A stretch of DNA of 64,000 nt from Ornithinibacillus caprae (GCF_009728145.1 NZ_WOCA01000001.1:248001-312000); one strand, 5' to 3'. Counted from the first letter of the stretch, positions 26,532 through 35,647 are shown. Program-made: numbers and translations. Notes: generated from the sequence alone by a model not told the origin.

Positions 26532-26557
26532 AAAGTATAGATAGGGAGGGAGAAATA

Positions 26558-27238
26558 GTGAGTGATTTCGATAGATATACTAGAGTAAATAAATTTGAAA
26601 AACGTAGAAAAAATACAAAAGCCATTACTGCACTTTTAGTAGTAGGTGGCCTATTAATCATTTTACTGTTAGGCATATGGGTATTTGGTGGCAATGACGA
26701 TGAAGCTACGGATGGCTCCTCTACTGATCCCGATGAAACGGATGGTATTGAGTTAGAGGAAGATACTGATGACGAGGAAGATGACAACGAAGATCTAAAT
26801 GATTCGGTAGAGGATGGTACAGTTACAGAGGAAGCTGAAACTACTGATGAAGAAACAAATGAAGAAGATAATAATAGTAGTGAAGAGAATATTGAAACTC
26901 AACCAGCTGAATCCGTTTCAGATGATGACAATGTAATTGAAGCCTACACAGCAAACTGGCAACCAGTAGGAACAGAGCAGGAAGGTCCACATACTACTCA
27001 ATTTGATCCAGATTCTCAAGATTGGAAAGAGATGCTAATGGCAATTCGGCTAGCAACTGGTCTTTCAGAAGACGATATGATTACGTTATGGCTTGGTAAT
27101 GGTGGAGACCAGAAAGCAATCGGAACCGTATCAAATAGTTCTCACACCGAATTTTATCGCGTGTATATTAGCTGGGTAGATAATGAAGGATGGCAACCTA
27201 CGCTCGTAGAGGTATTAAAGGAAAATGATATAGATTAA
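26558..27238 (+). CDS. yrrS: DUF1510 membrane protein YrrS
   Basis: 226 residues: a short cytoplasmic basic N-terminus, a membrane helix at about 22-44, a long Asp/Glu/Thr/Ser-rich spacer, then the conserved DUF1510 domain ([58 protein letters not shown]). The function is unknown. In B. subtilis it follows pbpI and precedes yrrT-mtnN; here pbpI and yrrT are missing and the Tad locus lies upstream. GTG 26558 follows GGGAGGGAG. Confidence 0.9.
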   Translation: MSDFDRYTRVNKFEKRRKNTKAITALLVVGGLLIILLLGIWVFGGNDDEATDGSSTDPDETDGIELEEDTDDEEDDNEDLNDSVEDGTVTEEAETTDEETNEEDNNSSEENIETQPAESVSDDDNVIEAYTANWQPVGTEQEGPHTTQFDPDSQDWKEMLMAIRLATGLSEDDMITLWLGNGGDQKAIGTVSNSSHTEFYRVYISWVDNEGWQPTLVEVLKENDID

Positions 27239-27261
27239 TTGGACTCAGGAGGTACTACAAC

Positions 27262-27951
27262 ATGACAATCGGAATTATAGGAGCAATGGACGAGGAAGTT
27301 GCAATACTTAAAGAAAAAATGACAGAAGTAAAAGAAGAATCTATTGCTAACTGTTTATTTATGCAGGGAAAATTATTGGGTAAGGAAATAGTATTACTTA
27401 AATCCGGAATTGGTAAAGTAAATGCTGCTATGGCTACAACTATATTATTAGAACGCTATTCACCTACACATATCATTAATACTGGTTCTGCAGGTGGGTT
27501 TTCGTCTAAATTAGAGGTTGGTGACATTGTCATTTCAGATCAAGTCGTACATCATGATGTAGATGTTACCGCTTTTGATTACGCCTATGGACAGGTCCCT
27601 GGAATGCCAGAGGGATTTACCGCAAATAAAGAGCTAATCACAAAAGCAATGCAAGCTGTAGCTGAATTAGATGTGGAAGCTGAAGAAGGAATTATTGCGA
27701 CAGGAGATTCATTTATGGAGGATGCTGCTCGAGTAGCATTTGTAAGAAGCAAATTTCCTAGCATGATTGCAGCTGAAATGGAGGCTGCTGCTGTTGCTCA
27801 GGTTTGTCATCAATATGATATTCCTTTTGTTGTCATTCGAGCATTGTCTGATATTGCAGGTAAACAATCATCTGTTTCGTTTGATGAATTCTTGGAGACT
27901 GCAGCACGAAATGCATCACAAATAATTATTTCAATGATTAATAATATGTAA
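27262..27951 (+). CDS. mtnN: 5'-methylthioadenosine/S-adenosylhomocysteine nucleosidase
   Basis: Hydrolyses MTA, SAH and 5'-deoxyadenosine to adenine and the thioribose product, feeding methionine salvage and removing inhibitors of SAM enzymes. The 229 residues carry [16 protein letters not shown] (Glu12 proton donor), [17 protein letters not shown] (ribose-binding Glu) and [10 protein letters not shown] (catalytic Asp). It lies 23 bases after yrrS with AGGAGG upstream. The mccA-mccB cysteine genes that follow in B. subtilis are absent. Confidence 0.96.
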   Translation: MTIGIIGAMDEEVAILKEKMTEVKEESIANCLFMQGKLLGKEIVLLKSGIGKVNAAMATTILLERYSPTHIINTGSAGGFSSKLEVGDIVISDQVVHHDVDVTAFDYAYGQVPGMPEGFTANKELITKAMQAVAELDVEAEEGIIATGDSFMEDAARVAFVRSKFPSMIAAEMEAAAVAQVCHQYDIPFVVIRALSDIAGKQSSVSFDEFLETAARNASQIIISMINNM

Positions 27952-28023
27952 GTTACCATCAATTCCCTCCCTGAATCCCTAAAAGAGTGTGTTATCATGC
28001 GATATAGGGAAGGGGAGTGTAAG

Positions 28024-28263
28024 GTGGATAATCATAAACAACTTGAATTAAAACTAAAAGACTATCGACGGTTTATTGCAACATTGATCTTAGTAAGTAC
28101 GTATATGTATTTAGGTGGACTAATGAATGTATTTATCCAACCTAAAACAGATCATGGCGTAGAGCTCTTTGTCTTATCTGTTATATTACTCGCCGTTGGT
28201 ATAGCCATTTCGTTTGAATACGTTAAATTAAAGAAGAAATTAGAAAAAAATGAGCGTACTTAA
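28024..28263 (+). CDS. yrhC: YrhC family small membrane protein
   Basis: 79 residues with two membrane helices (about 15-35 and 44-62) and charged ends. I place the start at GTG 28024 because AAGGGGAGTG precedes it at good spacing; an ATG at 27997 would add nine residues without a ribosome-binding site. B. subtilis yrhC also lies downstream of mtnN. The function is unknown. The stop codon is inside a bidirectional terminator hairpin. Confidence 0.8.
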   Translation: MDNHKQLELKLKDYRRFIATLILVSTYMYLGGLMNVFIQPKTDHGVELFVLSVILLAVGIAISFEYVKLKKKLEKNERT

Positions 28264-28283
28264 TAGTATACGCTCATTTTTTT
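28250..28283. terminator. Bidirectional terminator between yrhC and sigK
   Basis: A 9-bp stem ATGAGCGTA/TACGCTCAT has an A tract before it and a T tract after it, so it can serve both convergent genes. Confidence 0.85.
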
Positions 28284-28284
28284 A

Positions 28285-28989
28285 TCACCCTCTACGTTCA
28301 TTTCGAAAATATTCATGAAAGACTTTCATTAGTGCTCTTTTCTCAATACGAGATACATAGCTTCTGGAGATATTTAATTTTTTGGCGATTTCCCTTTGTG
28401 TCATCTCTTTTTGATCATTTAATCCATATCTGTAGACAATTACTTCTTTTTCACGTTTATCTAGAATGGAAAAATAGTCCTGCATTTTTTCAATTTCCAT
28501 ATTTAATTGGATATACTCAATGACATTTTCATTTTCTGCCTCGAGTATATCGATTAGGCTGATTTCGTTTCCTTCTTTGTCTTGACCAATTGGGTCATGA
28601 AGGGAAACATCCTTTTTAACCTTTTTAAGCGCTCGTAAATGCATAAGAATTTCGTTTTCGATACACCTTGCCGCGTAGGTTGCAAGCTTTGTTCCTTTTC
28701 CTACAGAGAAGCTCTCAATCCCCTTAATTAATCCAATGGTACCGATAGAAATTAGATCCTCCATATCTTCACCGGTATTTTCAAATTTCTTAACAATATG
28801 GGCAACCAACCGTAAGTTATGTTCAATAAGTTTATTTCTGGCTGTTTCACTACCATTTTGCATTTCCTCAATATATTTGGCTTCTTCTTCTGATGAAAGA
28901 GGCTGTGGAAAAGCATGATTCTTTACATATGAAACAAAAAATAGCGCTTCTTTTATTAACAATGCGAGGACACTTAAGATTCCGGACAA
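28285..28989 (-). CDS. sigK: RNA polymerase sporulation sigma factor SigK, uninterrupted
   Basis: The late mother-cell sigma factor. 234 residues include an N-terminal hydrophobic pro-sequence ([20 protein letters not shown]) that must be removed by SpoIVFB, then region 2 ([49 protein letters not shown]) and region 4 ([33 protein letters not shown]). The gene is one continuous frame, so no skin-type element splits it here. Start TTG 28989 follows AGGAGGTG. It would be expected to have a SigE/SigK-dependent promoter upstream, but I could not fix one with confidence. Confidence 0.96.
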   Translation of the reverse strand: MSGILSVLALLIKEALFFVSYVKNHAFPQPLSSEEEAKYIEEMQNGSETARNKLIEHNLRLVAHIVKKFENTGEDMEDLISIGTIGLIKGIESFSVGKGTKLATYAARCIENEILMHLRALKKVKKDVSLHDPIGQDKEGNEISLIDILEAENENVIEYIQLNMEIEKMQDYFSILDKREKEVIVYRYGLNDQKEMTQREIAKKLNISRSYVSRIEKRALMKVFHEYFRNERRG

Positions 28990-29347
28990 ACACTACACCT
29001 CCTAAAGCGTCGGTTGGGCTTATGCCTATATATCCACCCTATGAAGCAAAAAATGCATTTGTGTCTGTCCATCAAAACTTATACGAGCAATTTTTTAAAA
29101 TAATTTATCCCTAAGTCTCTTTTTCCAATTGTATATTGCGTAGGTAGTTACATAAGGATATATTCTAGGGGAGTCGCCATCAATAGCGAAGTATTCTGCG
29201 TAGCGGTATTAGCAATGTTTCGAAGGAGCGGCTGTAAGCTGAAATTTTAAAAGAAGTCACTGCGCATTCTACTTCAACTATACATGAAGAACTCTTGAAA
29301 ATAGTTATTCTTATAAAAAAACGGTGTTCGAATGAACACCGTTAATG
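28990..29347. other. 358-bp intergenic region between sigK and the mrp operon
   Basis: It contains the sigK ribosome-binding site and promoter region at the left and the mrp terminator at the right. Bases about 29170-29280 are richer in G and C than the flanks (for example AGCGGTATTAGCAATG and AAGGAGCGGCTG) and contain short inverted repeats such as GAAGT...ACTTC (29255-29277). No protein is supported. The contrast suggests a foreign or repeat-derived patch. Confidence 0.4.
29313..29343 (-). terminator. Terminator of the mrp operon
   Basis: A 10-bp perfect stem AACGGTGTTC/GAACACCGTT with loop GAAT; on the minus strand it is followed by a T tract. It lies 4 bases beyond the mrpG stop. Confidence 0.92.
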
Positions 29348-29713
29348 TTAACTATTTTCCCTTATTGCTTCTTCATATTCATCTCTTCTGTTTTTGGTAA
29401 TCGGCTTTACACCAACTTTGTGTGCTGCCCTTGATATCATATGAGCGGAGACAGGCGCAGTTAATAAAATGAAGACTATAGCCAGTAATAATTTTCCGCT
29501 CACAATATTATGCTCAATATACAGAAACAAAAATGCGCCGATTAATATTCCTGATAATCCTAATGTCGATGCCTTTGTTGCAGCATGTAATCTTGTATAA
29601 ATATCTGGGAATCGAGCAATACCGATGGAACCAGATAACACAAAGAACGTACCCAAAAGTAAACAGATGACAATAACAATATTTACTAGAATATTAATCC
29701 ATGTCTCGATCAA
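29348..29713 (-). CDS. mrpG: Mrp-type Na+/H+ antiporter subunit G
   Basis: A small hydrophobic subunit of the multi-protein antiporter. From TTG 29713 it has 121 residues with three membrane helices and the MrpG signature IARFPDIYTRLHAATKASTLG, then TAPVSAHMISRAAH. I choose this TTG because AAGGGTG lies just upstream within mrpF; an ATG at 29743 would give a 50-base overlap and ten odd residues. The charged C-terminal tail (KNRRDEYEEAIRENS) is normal for the family. Last gene of the operon. Confidence 0.93.
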   Translation of the reverse strand: MIETWINILVNIVIVICLLLGTFFVLSGSIGIARFPDIYTRLHAATKASTLGLSGILIGAFLFLYIEHNIVSGKLLLAIVFILLTAPVSAHMISRAAHKVGVKPITKNRRDEYEEAIRENS

Positions 29714-30008
29714 TAATAACACCCTTTTCCAAGTATTTTGCAATAGCTACCGTACCTAAGAAAGCAAGGACTGCAATTAGCAAGATGACGTCATTTAAAT
29801 TCGGTGTTACTAAGTATATAGCTACTAGTGCTGCAACACCCATTAAATTAATTCCAATCGTATCTAACGCAACTGCACGGTCAGGGCTAGTAGGTCCATC
29901 AATCATCCGGTACAGTAATAAAAGGAGCGAAATGGAGATAGCAATAAAACAAATAAATACCGTAATTTCAAGTAAAGCTTCTGATGCTTGGTATAATGTG
30001 TCTGTCAT
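29694..30008 (-). CDS. mrpF: Mrp-type Na+/H+ antiporter subunit F
   Basis: 104 residues, three membrane helices, with the MrpF signature RMIDGPTSPDRAVALDTIG. A component of the membrane complex that exchanges cytoplasmic Na+ for external H+. It overlaps mrpE by 4 bases and mrpG by 20, showing tight translational coupling. Confidence 0.95.
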   Translation of the reverse strand: MTDTLYQASEALLEITVFICFIAISISLLLLLYRMIDGPTSPDRAVALDTIGINLMGVAALVAIYLVTPNLNDVILLIAVLAFLGTVAIAKYLEKGVIIDRDMD

Positions 30009-30481
30009 CTTGTCACCTCCATAATTGCTCTTTCAAACGTATTTTTGATGGATTGAATGGATTCTTCAACATCATCAATGTGTATGGAATGAATAAATAT
30101 TTGAGAATTATCCTCAGAAATTGCAACGGAAAGGGTACCTGGTGTTAAAGATATTAAATTTGCCAATAAAGTGATTTCCCAGTTTCCTTTTAGTTCCGTT
30201 GGAAATGCGAAAATACCAGGTTCAACATTTGGTTTTGGCTTATAGACGATTTTAACAATATCAAAGTTAGATAGTACTAACTCTTTTATAAATAAGAAAA
30301 TTAATCGTAGGATTTTGCCAACCCGTCTTAAATAGAATGTTCCTGGAATAAATCTATTTAATAGGAGTAATAAGAGAATCCCCCATAGGTAACCTGCAAT
30401 AAAACTGGGTGCCGTATAGGATTCACTTAGAAACATCCACATAAAAGCGATCACTAAATTGATAACAATCTGAAAGGCCAT
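30005..30481 (-). CDS. mrpE: Mrp-type Na+/H+ antiporter subunit E
   Basis: 158 residues. Two N-terminal membrane helices (about 4-45) and a third near 60-75 precede a cytoplasmic domain with the MrpE hallmark LANLISLTPGTLSVAIS. This subunit is needed for normal complex activity in Bacillus. It is 6 bases downstream of mrpD; GGAGTAG precedes the ATG. Confidence 0.95.
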   Translation of the reverse strand: MAFQIVINLVIAFMWMFLSESYTAPSFIAGYLWGILLLLLLNRFIPGTFYLRRVGKILRLIFLFIKELVLSNFDIVKIVYKPKPNVEPGIFAFPTELKGNWEITLLANLISLTPGTLSVAISEDNSQIFIHSIHIDDVEESIQSIKNTFERAIMEVTR

Positions 30482-30487
30482 AATTAG

Positions 30488-31969
30488 CTACTCCTTTAAT
30501 ACAGAATCAATATAAAGCTGTGGATCAAGTAAATATGCTGAAATAGATTCGATAGAAGGATAAATAAATTCAGCTCCGACACCTAAAAAGACGGAAAATG
30601 CTAATAGGAGCACAATTGGTCCGATAAATCCTTTTATTGATTTCTTTTCATATTTACCTGACTCATCTTTTTCACCCCAAAATCCACGAATAAAGATTTT
30701 CATGACAGAGTATAGAATCAATAGGCTGGATAGAAGTGTAATGATAACAATTGCTACTTCACTATTGGTAAGTGCACCTTTTAATAAAAGAAACTTACCG
30801 ATAAATCCACTGAATGGGGGAATACCGGCTAAAACAAATGCCGAGATAAATAATAGCCATCCTAGTAGAGGATAGTAATGAATTAAACCGCCCATTTTAC
30901 GCAGATCTGAAGTTCCGGCTACATATGCAATCACACTTACAATTAAGAATAGTACCGTTTTAATAATCATATCGTGAATCAAATAGTAAATAGAGCCACT
31001 TAATGCATCCTGATTAAATACACCAATACCCATAATTATAAACCCAATTGCTGGGATAATGTTATAAGCAATAATCAACTTAATATTGTTCGTAGATAAA
31101 GCTCCGATCACTCCGAATATCATAGATAGTCCTGCAACCCAGATGAAGAATTGATGGGTTAGATTTGTATCATGAATGAATATTAACGAGAATACACGTA
31201 GGATGGAATAGATACCTACTTTCGTTAATAATGCCGCAAATAATGCTGATACGACAGGATTAGGTACAATGTATGAGTTAGGCATCCAGTAGTAAAGTGG
31301 GAACAATGCTGCTTTTGTAGCAAATACAAAAAATAACAGAATAGCAACAGTTGTTAAGATACCACCTTGTTCCACGTCTTGTACACGCTCAGCAATTTGA
31401 GCCATATTTACAGTTCCTACAGCTCCATAGATAAATGCAACTGCAGTAACAAACAAGATAGAAGAGAATAAGTTAATTAATACATATTTGATTGATTCTC
31501 TTAACTGTATTTTTTCTCCTCCTAAAACAATTAGGGCGTAAGATGCCATTAATAATACTTCAAAGAATACGAAAAGGTTAAATAAGTCTCCAGTTAGAAA
31601 TGCGCCTGATACTCCAGATATTAAGAAGAAATAAAAAGCATAGAAATAATGTTGTTCCTGTCTTAATGATAAGGAATACGGTGCGTAAAAAGCGCAGGCA
31701 ACGGCAACTATATTAGTCGTTAAAACGAGGATTGCAGCTAAAGGGTCAGCCACCAATGCTATTCCATATGGTGCAACCCATCCACCAGTTTCTAAGACAA
31801 TGGAACCCTTGGTAAATACAACCAATGTGACATAAGAGACAACCCCTAAACTAACGATAGATAGAAGTTTGGTTAATGTACGTGTTATCGTTACTCTAGA
31901 ATTAAATAGAGCAACGATAATCCCTGCTATTAACGGGATAATAATTGGTAATACTGCTAAGTTACTCAT
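30488..31969 (-). CDS. mrpD: Mrp-type Na+/H+ antiporter subunit D
   Basis: 493 residues with about 14 membrane helices, homologous to the NuoL/M/N proton-pumping subunits of complex I. The family segments GDLFNLFVFFEVLLMASYAL (with the conserved Glu) and KAALFPLYYWMPNSYIVP (conserved Lys) are present. It overlaps mrpC by 8 bases. Together with MrpA it should form the ion-translocating core. Confidence 0.96.
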   Translation of the reverse strand: MSNLAVLPIIIPLIAGIIVALFNSRVTITRTLTKLLSIVSLGVVSYVTLVVFTKGSIVLETGGWVAPYGIALVADPLAAILVLTTNIVAVACAFYAPYSLSLRQEQHYFYAFYFFLISGVSGAFLTGDLFNLFVFFEVLLMASYALIVLGGEKIQLRESIKYVLINLFSSILFVTAVAFIYGAVGTVNMAQIAERVQDVEQGGILTTVAILLFFVFATKAALFPLYYWMPNSYIVPNPVVSALFAALLTKVGIYSILRVFSLIFIHDTNLTHQFFIWVAGLSMIFGVIGALSTNNIKLIIAYNIIPAIGFIIMGIGVFNQDALSGSIYYLIHDMIIKTVLFLIVSVIAYVAGTSDLRKMGGLIHYYPLLGWLLFISAFVLAGIPPFSGFIGKFLLLKGALTNSEVAIVIITLLSSLLILYSVMKIFIRGFWGEKDESGKYEKKSIKGFIGPIVLLLAFSVFLGVGAEFIYPSIESISAYLLDPQLYIDSVLKE

Positions 31970-32300
31970 TTTCGGTACCCCTTAATTTTTCCATATTATC
32001 TGTATTATTTTCTCTTGCAGTACGATATGCAAGTACTAGTAACAAACTCGTAATCCCAAAACTAATAACTATAGAAGTAAGGATTAAGGCCTGTGGGAGT
32101 GGGTCAGCATAATTTTCAATTCCGTCCATTAAAATAGGAGGCTGTCCACGTTTTAGTTTTCCCATCGTTAATATAAATAAGTGAGCGCCATGCGATAATA
32201 ATACCGTACCAATAACAATACGAAGAATTTGCTTTTGTAATAAGTTATATACTCCTGTAGTCATGAGTACACCAGCTAAAATTGCTATAAGTATTTCCAT
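31962..32300 (-). CDS. mrpC: Mrp-type Na+/H+ antiporter subunit C
   Basis: 112 residues, NuoK-like, three membrane helices, with GVYNLLQKQILRIVIGTVLLSH and DPLPQALILTSIVISFG. Its start codon directly follows the stop of mrpA; the AAGGAGG ribosome-binding site lies inside the end of mrpA. In the usual mrpABCDEFG order mrpB should stand between mrpA and mrpC, but there is no space for it here. Confidence 0.96.
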   Translation of the reverse strand: MEILIAILAGVLMTTGVYNLLQKQILRIVIGTVLLSHGAHLFILTMGKLKRGQPPILMDGIENYADPLPQALILTSIVISFGITSLLLVLAYRTARENNTDNMEKLRGTENE

Positions 32301-34634
32301 TTATTCCGCCTCCTTGTTGTTGCGAAGTTTTATGAGGCTAAAGATTGCTAGCGCAGCTATACCTAATACGGCAATTTCAAATAATGTATCTAGTCCACGC
32401 ATATCAACTAAGATAACGTTAACTACATTATGCCCGCCGCCAAGTTTGTACGCTGTTTCAAGAAAGTAATCAGAAATCGGATCGAACCAATCTGTGCTAT
32501 GGGCTGAAATGGCAATCATCGTCATTAAAGCACCAAATCCTATGGAAATGATCCCATTTTGTACTTTCGAACGAGTAGATTCCTTTCGCTTTTGTAGCTT
32601 CGGTAAATGATAGAAGCAAAGCAAAAATAGTGCTACAGATACTGTTTCAATCACTAGTTGAGTTAATGCAAGATCTGGAGCCCGGTAAATAACAAATAAT
32701 GTAGCAACTCCATATCCAACAACACCAGTAATTAGTATTGCCCCTAGTTTGGATGTTGTAAAGATTGTTGCCAATGCTGCAATGATAATTATGGCAACAA
32801 CTGCAACTTCAATAAACGTAACTTCCGCTAAATTACTGTACTCCATTTGGAATCCATTCGTTACGAACATTACAATAAACGTAACAACTACGATAGCTGC
32901 TAAAATAATAGTCATATACAATTTCAACGATCCAGTCATATACGTATTCGTTATTTTAGCAGAGACAATATCTACGTTTTTCACTAAAGCATCATATAAC
33001 TTATTAAAGCTCATTTTTCCTGGGAGTACATGATATACATTGCTCCATTTTTTACGAGTTATATAAAGAACTGTTCCAATACCAACAACAGCTAAGGACA
33101 TATAGAGTTCTGGAACAAAACCATGCCAAAAGTATACTTTTTTATATTCAACAGCACTGTTTACTGCCTCAGCAGCATGAATTAAAAATGTACCATTCAC
33201 CATATTTGGGAATAGACCAATCAAGATTACTCCTAGCACCAATATGATAGGGGATATTAGCATCCCAATTGGAGCTTCATGTGGCTTGATCTTTAACTTA
33301 TCGAATTGCTTCGGACCAGTAAAAACACCAAAGAAGAAATACATAGAGTATACAAATGTAAATATACTTCCAAACACTGCTAGATATGGAATAATTGGAA
33401 TAAGAACATTAGCTACTGGATTAATAACTTCGTTCAAGTGCAAGGTAGAATCGAAAAATAGTTCCTTACTATAAAAACCATTTAAAAAAGGAAGCGGTAT
33501 ACCAGCCATGGAGAATGTACCAAATAGGGCTAGTGTAGCTGTGATTGGCATAATTGTTAATAAGCCACCAAGTCTACGAATATCTCTTGTTCCTGTTTCA
33601 TGATCAATTATACCTGCAACCATGAATAAGCTACCTTTGAAAGTGGCGTGGTTTAAAATATGGAACATGGCAGCAAAAACTGCTACTTTAGTTCCAAACC
33701 CAAGCATAGCCATAATCATACCTAATTGACTAATAGTTGAAAAAGCCAATATTCCTTTTAGGTCAGTTTGTCTTACAGCCATATATGATGCCCAACATAA
33801 TGTTACGATTCCCACAATACTCACTACGATAAAGAACCATTCATACGTTGCGAAAACAGGAGAGAATCGTGCAACTAAATAGATTCCAGCTTTAACCATT
33901 GTTGCTGAATGTAGATAAGCACTAACTGGTGTTGGTGCTTCCATCGCGTCTGGCAACCAAATGTGGAATGGAAACTGAGCAGATTTTGTAAATGCACCTA
34001 AAAGAATTAGTCCCATGATCAGTGGTAAGTAATTGCTTTCTAAAATAACATCTATTTGTGAAATTATTGCTTGAATACTAGTTGTACCAGTTACAACAGT
34101 AAGTAGAACGAATCCACCTAACATGCTTAATCCACCAAATACAGTGATTAGCATTGATTTTTGTGCGCCATATCTTGAACGCTCACGCCAATGCCAATAA
34201 CCAATTAGCAAGAAGGATGAAATCGATGTTAATTCCCAAAATGTATAAAGAACAAATAAATTATCAGATAAAACTACACCTAACATTGCTGTCATAAACA
34301 TCAACAAATACACATAAAACGAACCTAACCGTTCCGATACATGAAGATAGTATACAGAGTAGAGAACTACGAGTGATCCAATTCCACTAATAAGTAAAAC
34401 AAATAATAAACTTAAACCATCTAGATAAAAGTCAAAGTTTATCCCAAGTGAAGGAATCCAACTATACTCATGTCGTACGGGACTAAAATCATTGCCGACA
34501 AATCTAATGAAATAAAGAAATATACTAAAGGGGATGAAAAATACAAAAATGCCTGTATGTATCTTATGTTTTATTTTGCTAAGCATCGGTACAAAAATAG
34601 CAAAAATAAGTGGAATTAATACTGCAAATATCAT
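32301..34634 (-). CDS. mrpA: Mrp-type Na+/H+ antiporter subunit A
   Basis: 777 residues, close to the usual 770-800, about 20 membrane helices. The N-terminal two thirds are NuoL-like (ELTSISSFLLIGYWHWRERS with the key Glu, FPFHIWLPDAMEAPTPVSAYLHSATMVKAG). The C-terminal part contains the DUF4040 and MbhE-like segments, ending VNVILVDMRGLDTLFEIAVLGIAAL, the normal MrpA terminus. There is therefore no fused MrpB at the end. Start ATG 34634 follows AAGGAGGAT. First gene of a minus-strand operon mrpA-C-D-E-F-G that supports Na+ and pH homeostasis. Confidence 0.96.
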   Translation of the reverse strand: MIFAVLIPLIFAIFVPMLSKIKHKIHTGIFVFFIPFSIFLYFIRFVGNDFSPVRHEYSWIPSLGINFDFYLDGLSLLFVLLISGIGSLVVLYSVYYLHVSERLGSFYVYLLMFMTAMLGVVLSDNLFVLYTFWELTSISSFLLIGYWHWRERSRYGAQKSMLITVFGGLSMLGGFVLLTVVTGTTSIQAIISQIDVILESNYLPLIMGLILLGAFTKSAQFPFHIWLPDAMEAPTPVSAYLHSATMVKAGIYLVARFSPVFATYEWFFIVVSIVGIVTLCWASYMAVRQTDLKGILAFSTISQLGMIMAMLGFGTKVAVFAAMFHILNHATFKGSLFMVAGIIDHETGTRDIRRLGGLLTIMPITATLALFGTFSMAGIPLPFLNGFYSKELFFDSTLHLNEVINPVANVLIPIIPYLAVFGSIFTFVYSMYFFFGVFTGPKQFDKLKIKPHEAPIGMLISPIILVLGVILIGLFPNMVNGTFLIHAAEAVNSAVEYKKVYFWHGFVPELYMSLAVVGIGTVLYITRKKWSNVYHVLPGKMSFNKLYDALVKNVDIVSAKITNTYMTGSLKLYMTIILAAIVVVTFIVMFVTNGFQMEYSNLAEVTFIEVAVVAIIIIAALATIFTTSKLGAILITGVVGYGVATLFVIYRAPDLALTQLVIETVSVALFLLCFYHLPKLQKRKESTRSKVQNGIISIGFGALMTMIAISAHSTDWFDPISDYFLETAYKLGGGHNVVNVILVDMRGLDTLFEIAVLGIAALAIFSLIKLRNNKEAE

Positions 34635-35113
34635 CTAATGGTAATCCTCCTTAATAAGATTAGCCTATACTTTAATATTATAATAATGCTAAAAAAATAT
34701 GTTGGGCAGGGTAGTTATTGAAATTGCTTTATTGACAGAAAGAAGATTAATCTTCCTTATCCTAGTCTTGCAAATAAGATGTTCGACATAGTAAGATTTA
34801 CACTCAAGTGTATATGGGATTTTAAAAAGCAAAGAACTCTTTTGAGAAATTCCTTTTACAAAAGCCAAGGTTTCTATCGTTATTGATTGGTGTCCAATTT
34901 TTGAATTGAATAAACGGATCATGTACGTATGCTAAGTAACATTTGTTCTGGTTGTTGGGTTACCACTTTAAGAAATAGAATACCATAATATTGTTGAATA
35001 CAAAAATATAAAATCCCTTATCATATAAAGAATGATAAGGGATTTTCAGTTTCTTCCTATATAATATATTCGTAAAAAAAACAAACATATTTTTAAGAGG
35101 CAGAACAAATACT
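34635..35113. other. 479-bp intergenic region between mrpA and sda
   Basis: It holds the mrpA promoter region. ATTATA at 34677-34682 would be a minus-strand TATAAT, but its -35 is not recognisable. A 14-base palindrome GAAGATTAATCTTC is at 34742-34755. The sda terminator is at the right end. A minus-strand open frame at 34689-34922 has no coding character. I see no gene. Confidence 0.5.
35002..35045 (-). terminator. Terminator of sda
   Basis: A perfect 14-bp stem AAATCCCTTATCAT/ATGATAAGGGATTT with a 7-base loop. On the minus strand it is followed by TATATTTTTG. It lies about 70 bases beyond the sda stop. Confidence 0.8.
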
Positions 35114-35254
35114 TTATGATGAAAATTTAATTTTATGTAATAAACCGCGACGATAAATTTCCTCTTTTATCAGTGAAACAAAATCAGGGCTTAAATTTAA
35201 TTCATTTGCTTTGTGATAAGATTCGAGTAATAATTCATCTGACAAATGCTCCAT
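35114..35254 (-). CDS. sda: Sporulation histidine kinase inhibitor Sda
   Basis: A 46-residue checkpoint protein that binds KinA/KinB dimerisation domains and blocks phosphorelay entry when replication is initiating or damaged. The sequence [20 protein letters not shown] and [13 protein letters not shown] matches the two-helix hairpin of Sda closely, and the length is exact. I start it at ATG 35254 behind AGGAGGGC; the longer reading has no ribosome-binding site. In B. subtilis sda also lies next to yqeG and its promoter is controlled by DnaA; matching boxes are present here just upstream. Confidence 0.93.
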   Translation of the reverse strand: MEHLSDELLLESYHKANELNLSPDFVSLIKEEIYRRGLLHKIKFSS

Positions 35255-35344
35255 AAATGCAGCCCTCCTAAATATTTTTACAAAGTTTTTTAAAATAAGG
35301 TAATAATAAAGTACCATGATTCGTAGCCTTGTACAACCCGCCAG

Positions 35345-35443
35345 TTATCTACATCATCCTGTAGATAACTTGTGAATAAGGGGGTTAATAAATGAATAAA
35401 ACCTGTTAAATCAATGTGGATAATGTTAATAAAGTTATCCACA
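35345..35443. promoter_or_regulatory. Cluster of DnaA boxes upstream of sda
   Basis: Three sites fit TTATNCACA exactly on one strand or the other: TGTGAATAA 35371-35379, TGTGGATAA 35415-35423 and TTATCCACA 35435-35443. Two further sites with one mismatch form a perfect 11-bp inverted repeat (TTATCTACA 35345-35353 and TGTAGATAA 35360-35368). They lie 91-189 bases before the sda start. A possible sda promoter (minus strand) is TTGTAC (35328-35333) with a weak -10 about 17 bases on. Confidence 0.8.
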
Positions 35444-35647
35444 ATGCGAAAAATGGTACAATTTGTCGAACGATTTTACAAATTTTTTAGTGAATCTGCA
35501 AATTTCTCTATAAGTTCGAGCATATAATTACTATTTTTGATATAGAAAAAAAGTTATTATAGGATAGTATTTATAATGTATAATTACACATGTTGTTTAA
35601 AATTAAACATACATAAGAAAATCAAATAGTTAATTGAGGTGTACGAT

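Noticed and set aside
29348-34634. Complex I (nuo) gene cluster
   Set aside because: The NuoL/N/K-like subunits occur with MrpE, MrpF and MrpG and without any hydrophilic redox subunit, so this is an Mrp antiporter.
34689-34922. A 77-codon minus-strand open frame upstream of mrpA
   Set aside because: No ribosome-binding site, no recognisable domain, composition like the surrounding intergenic DNA, and it would sit across the mrpA promoter region.
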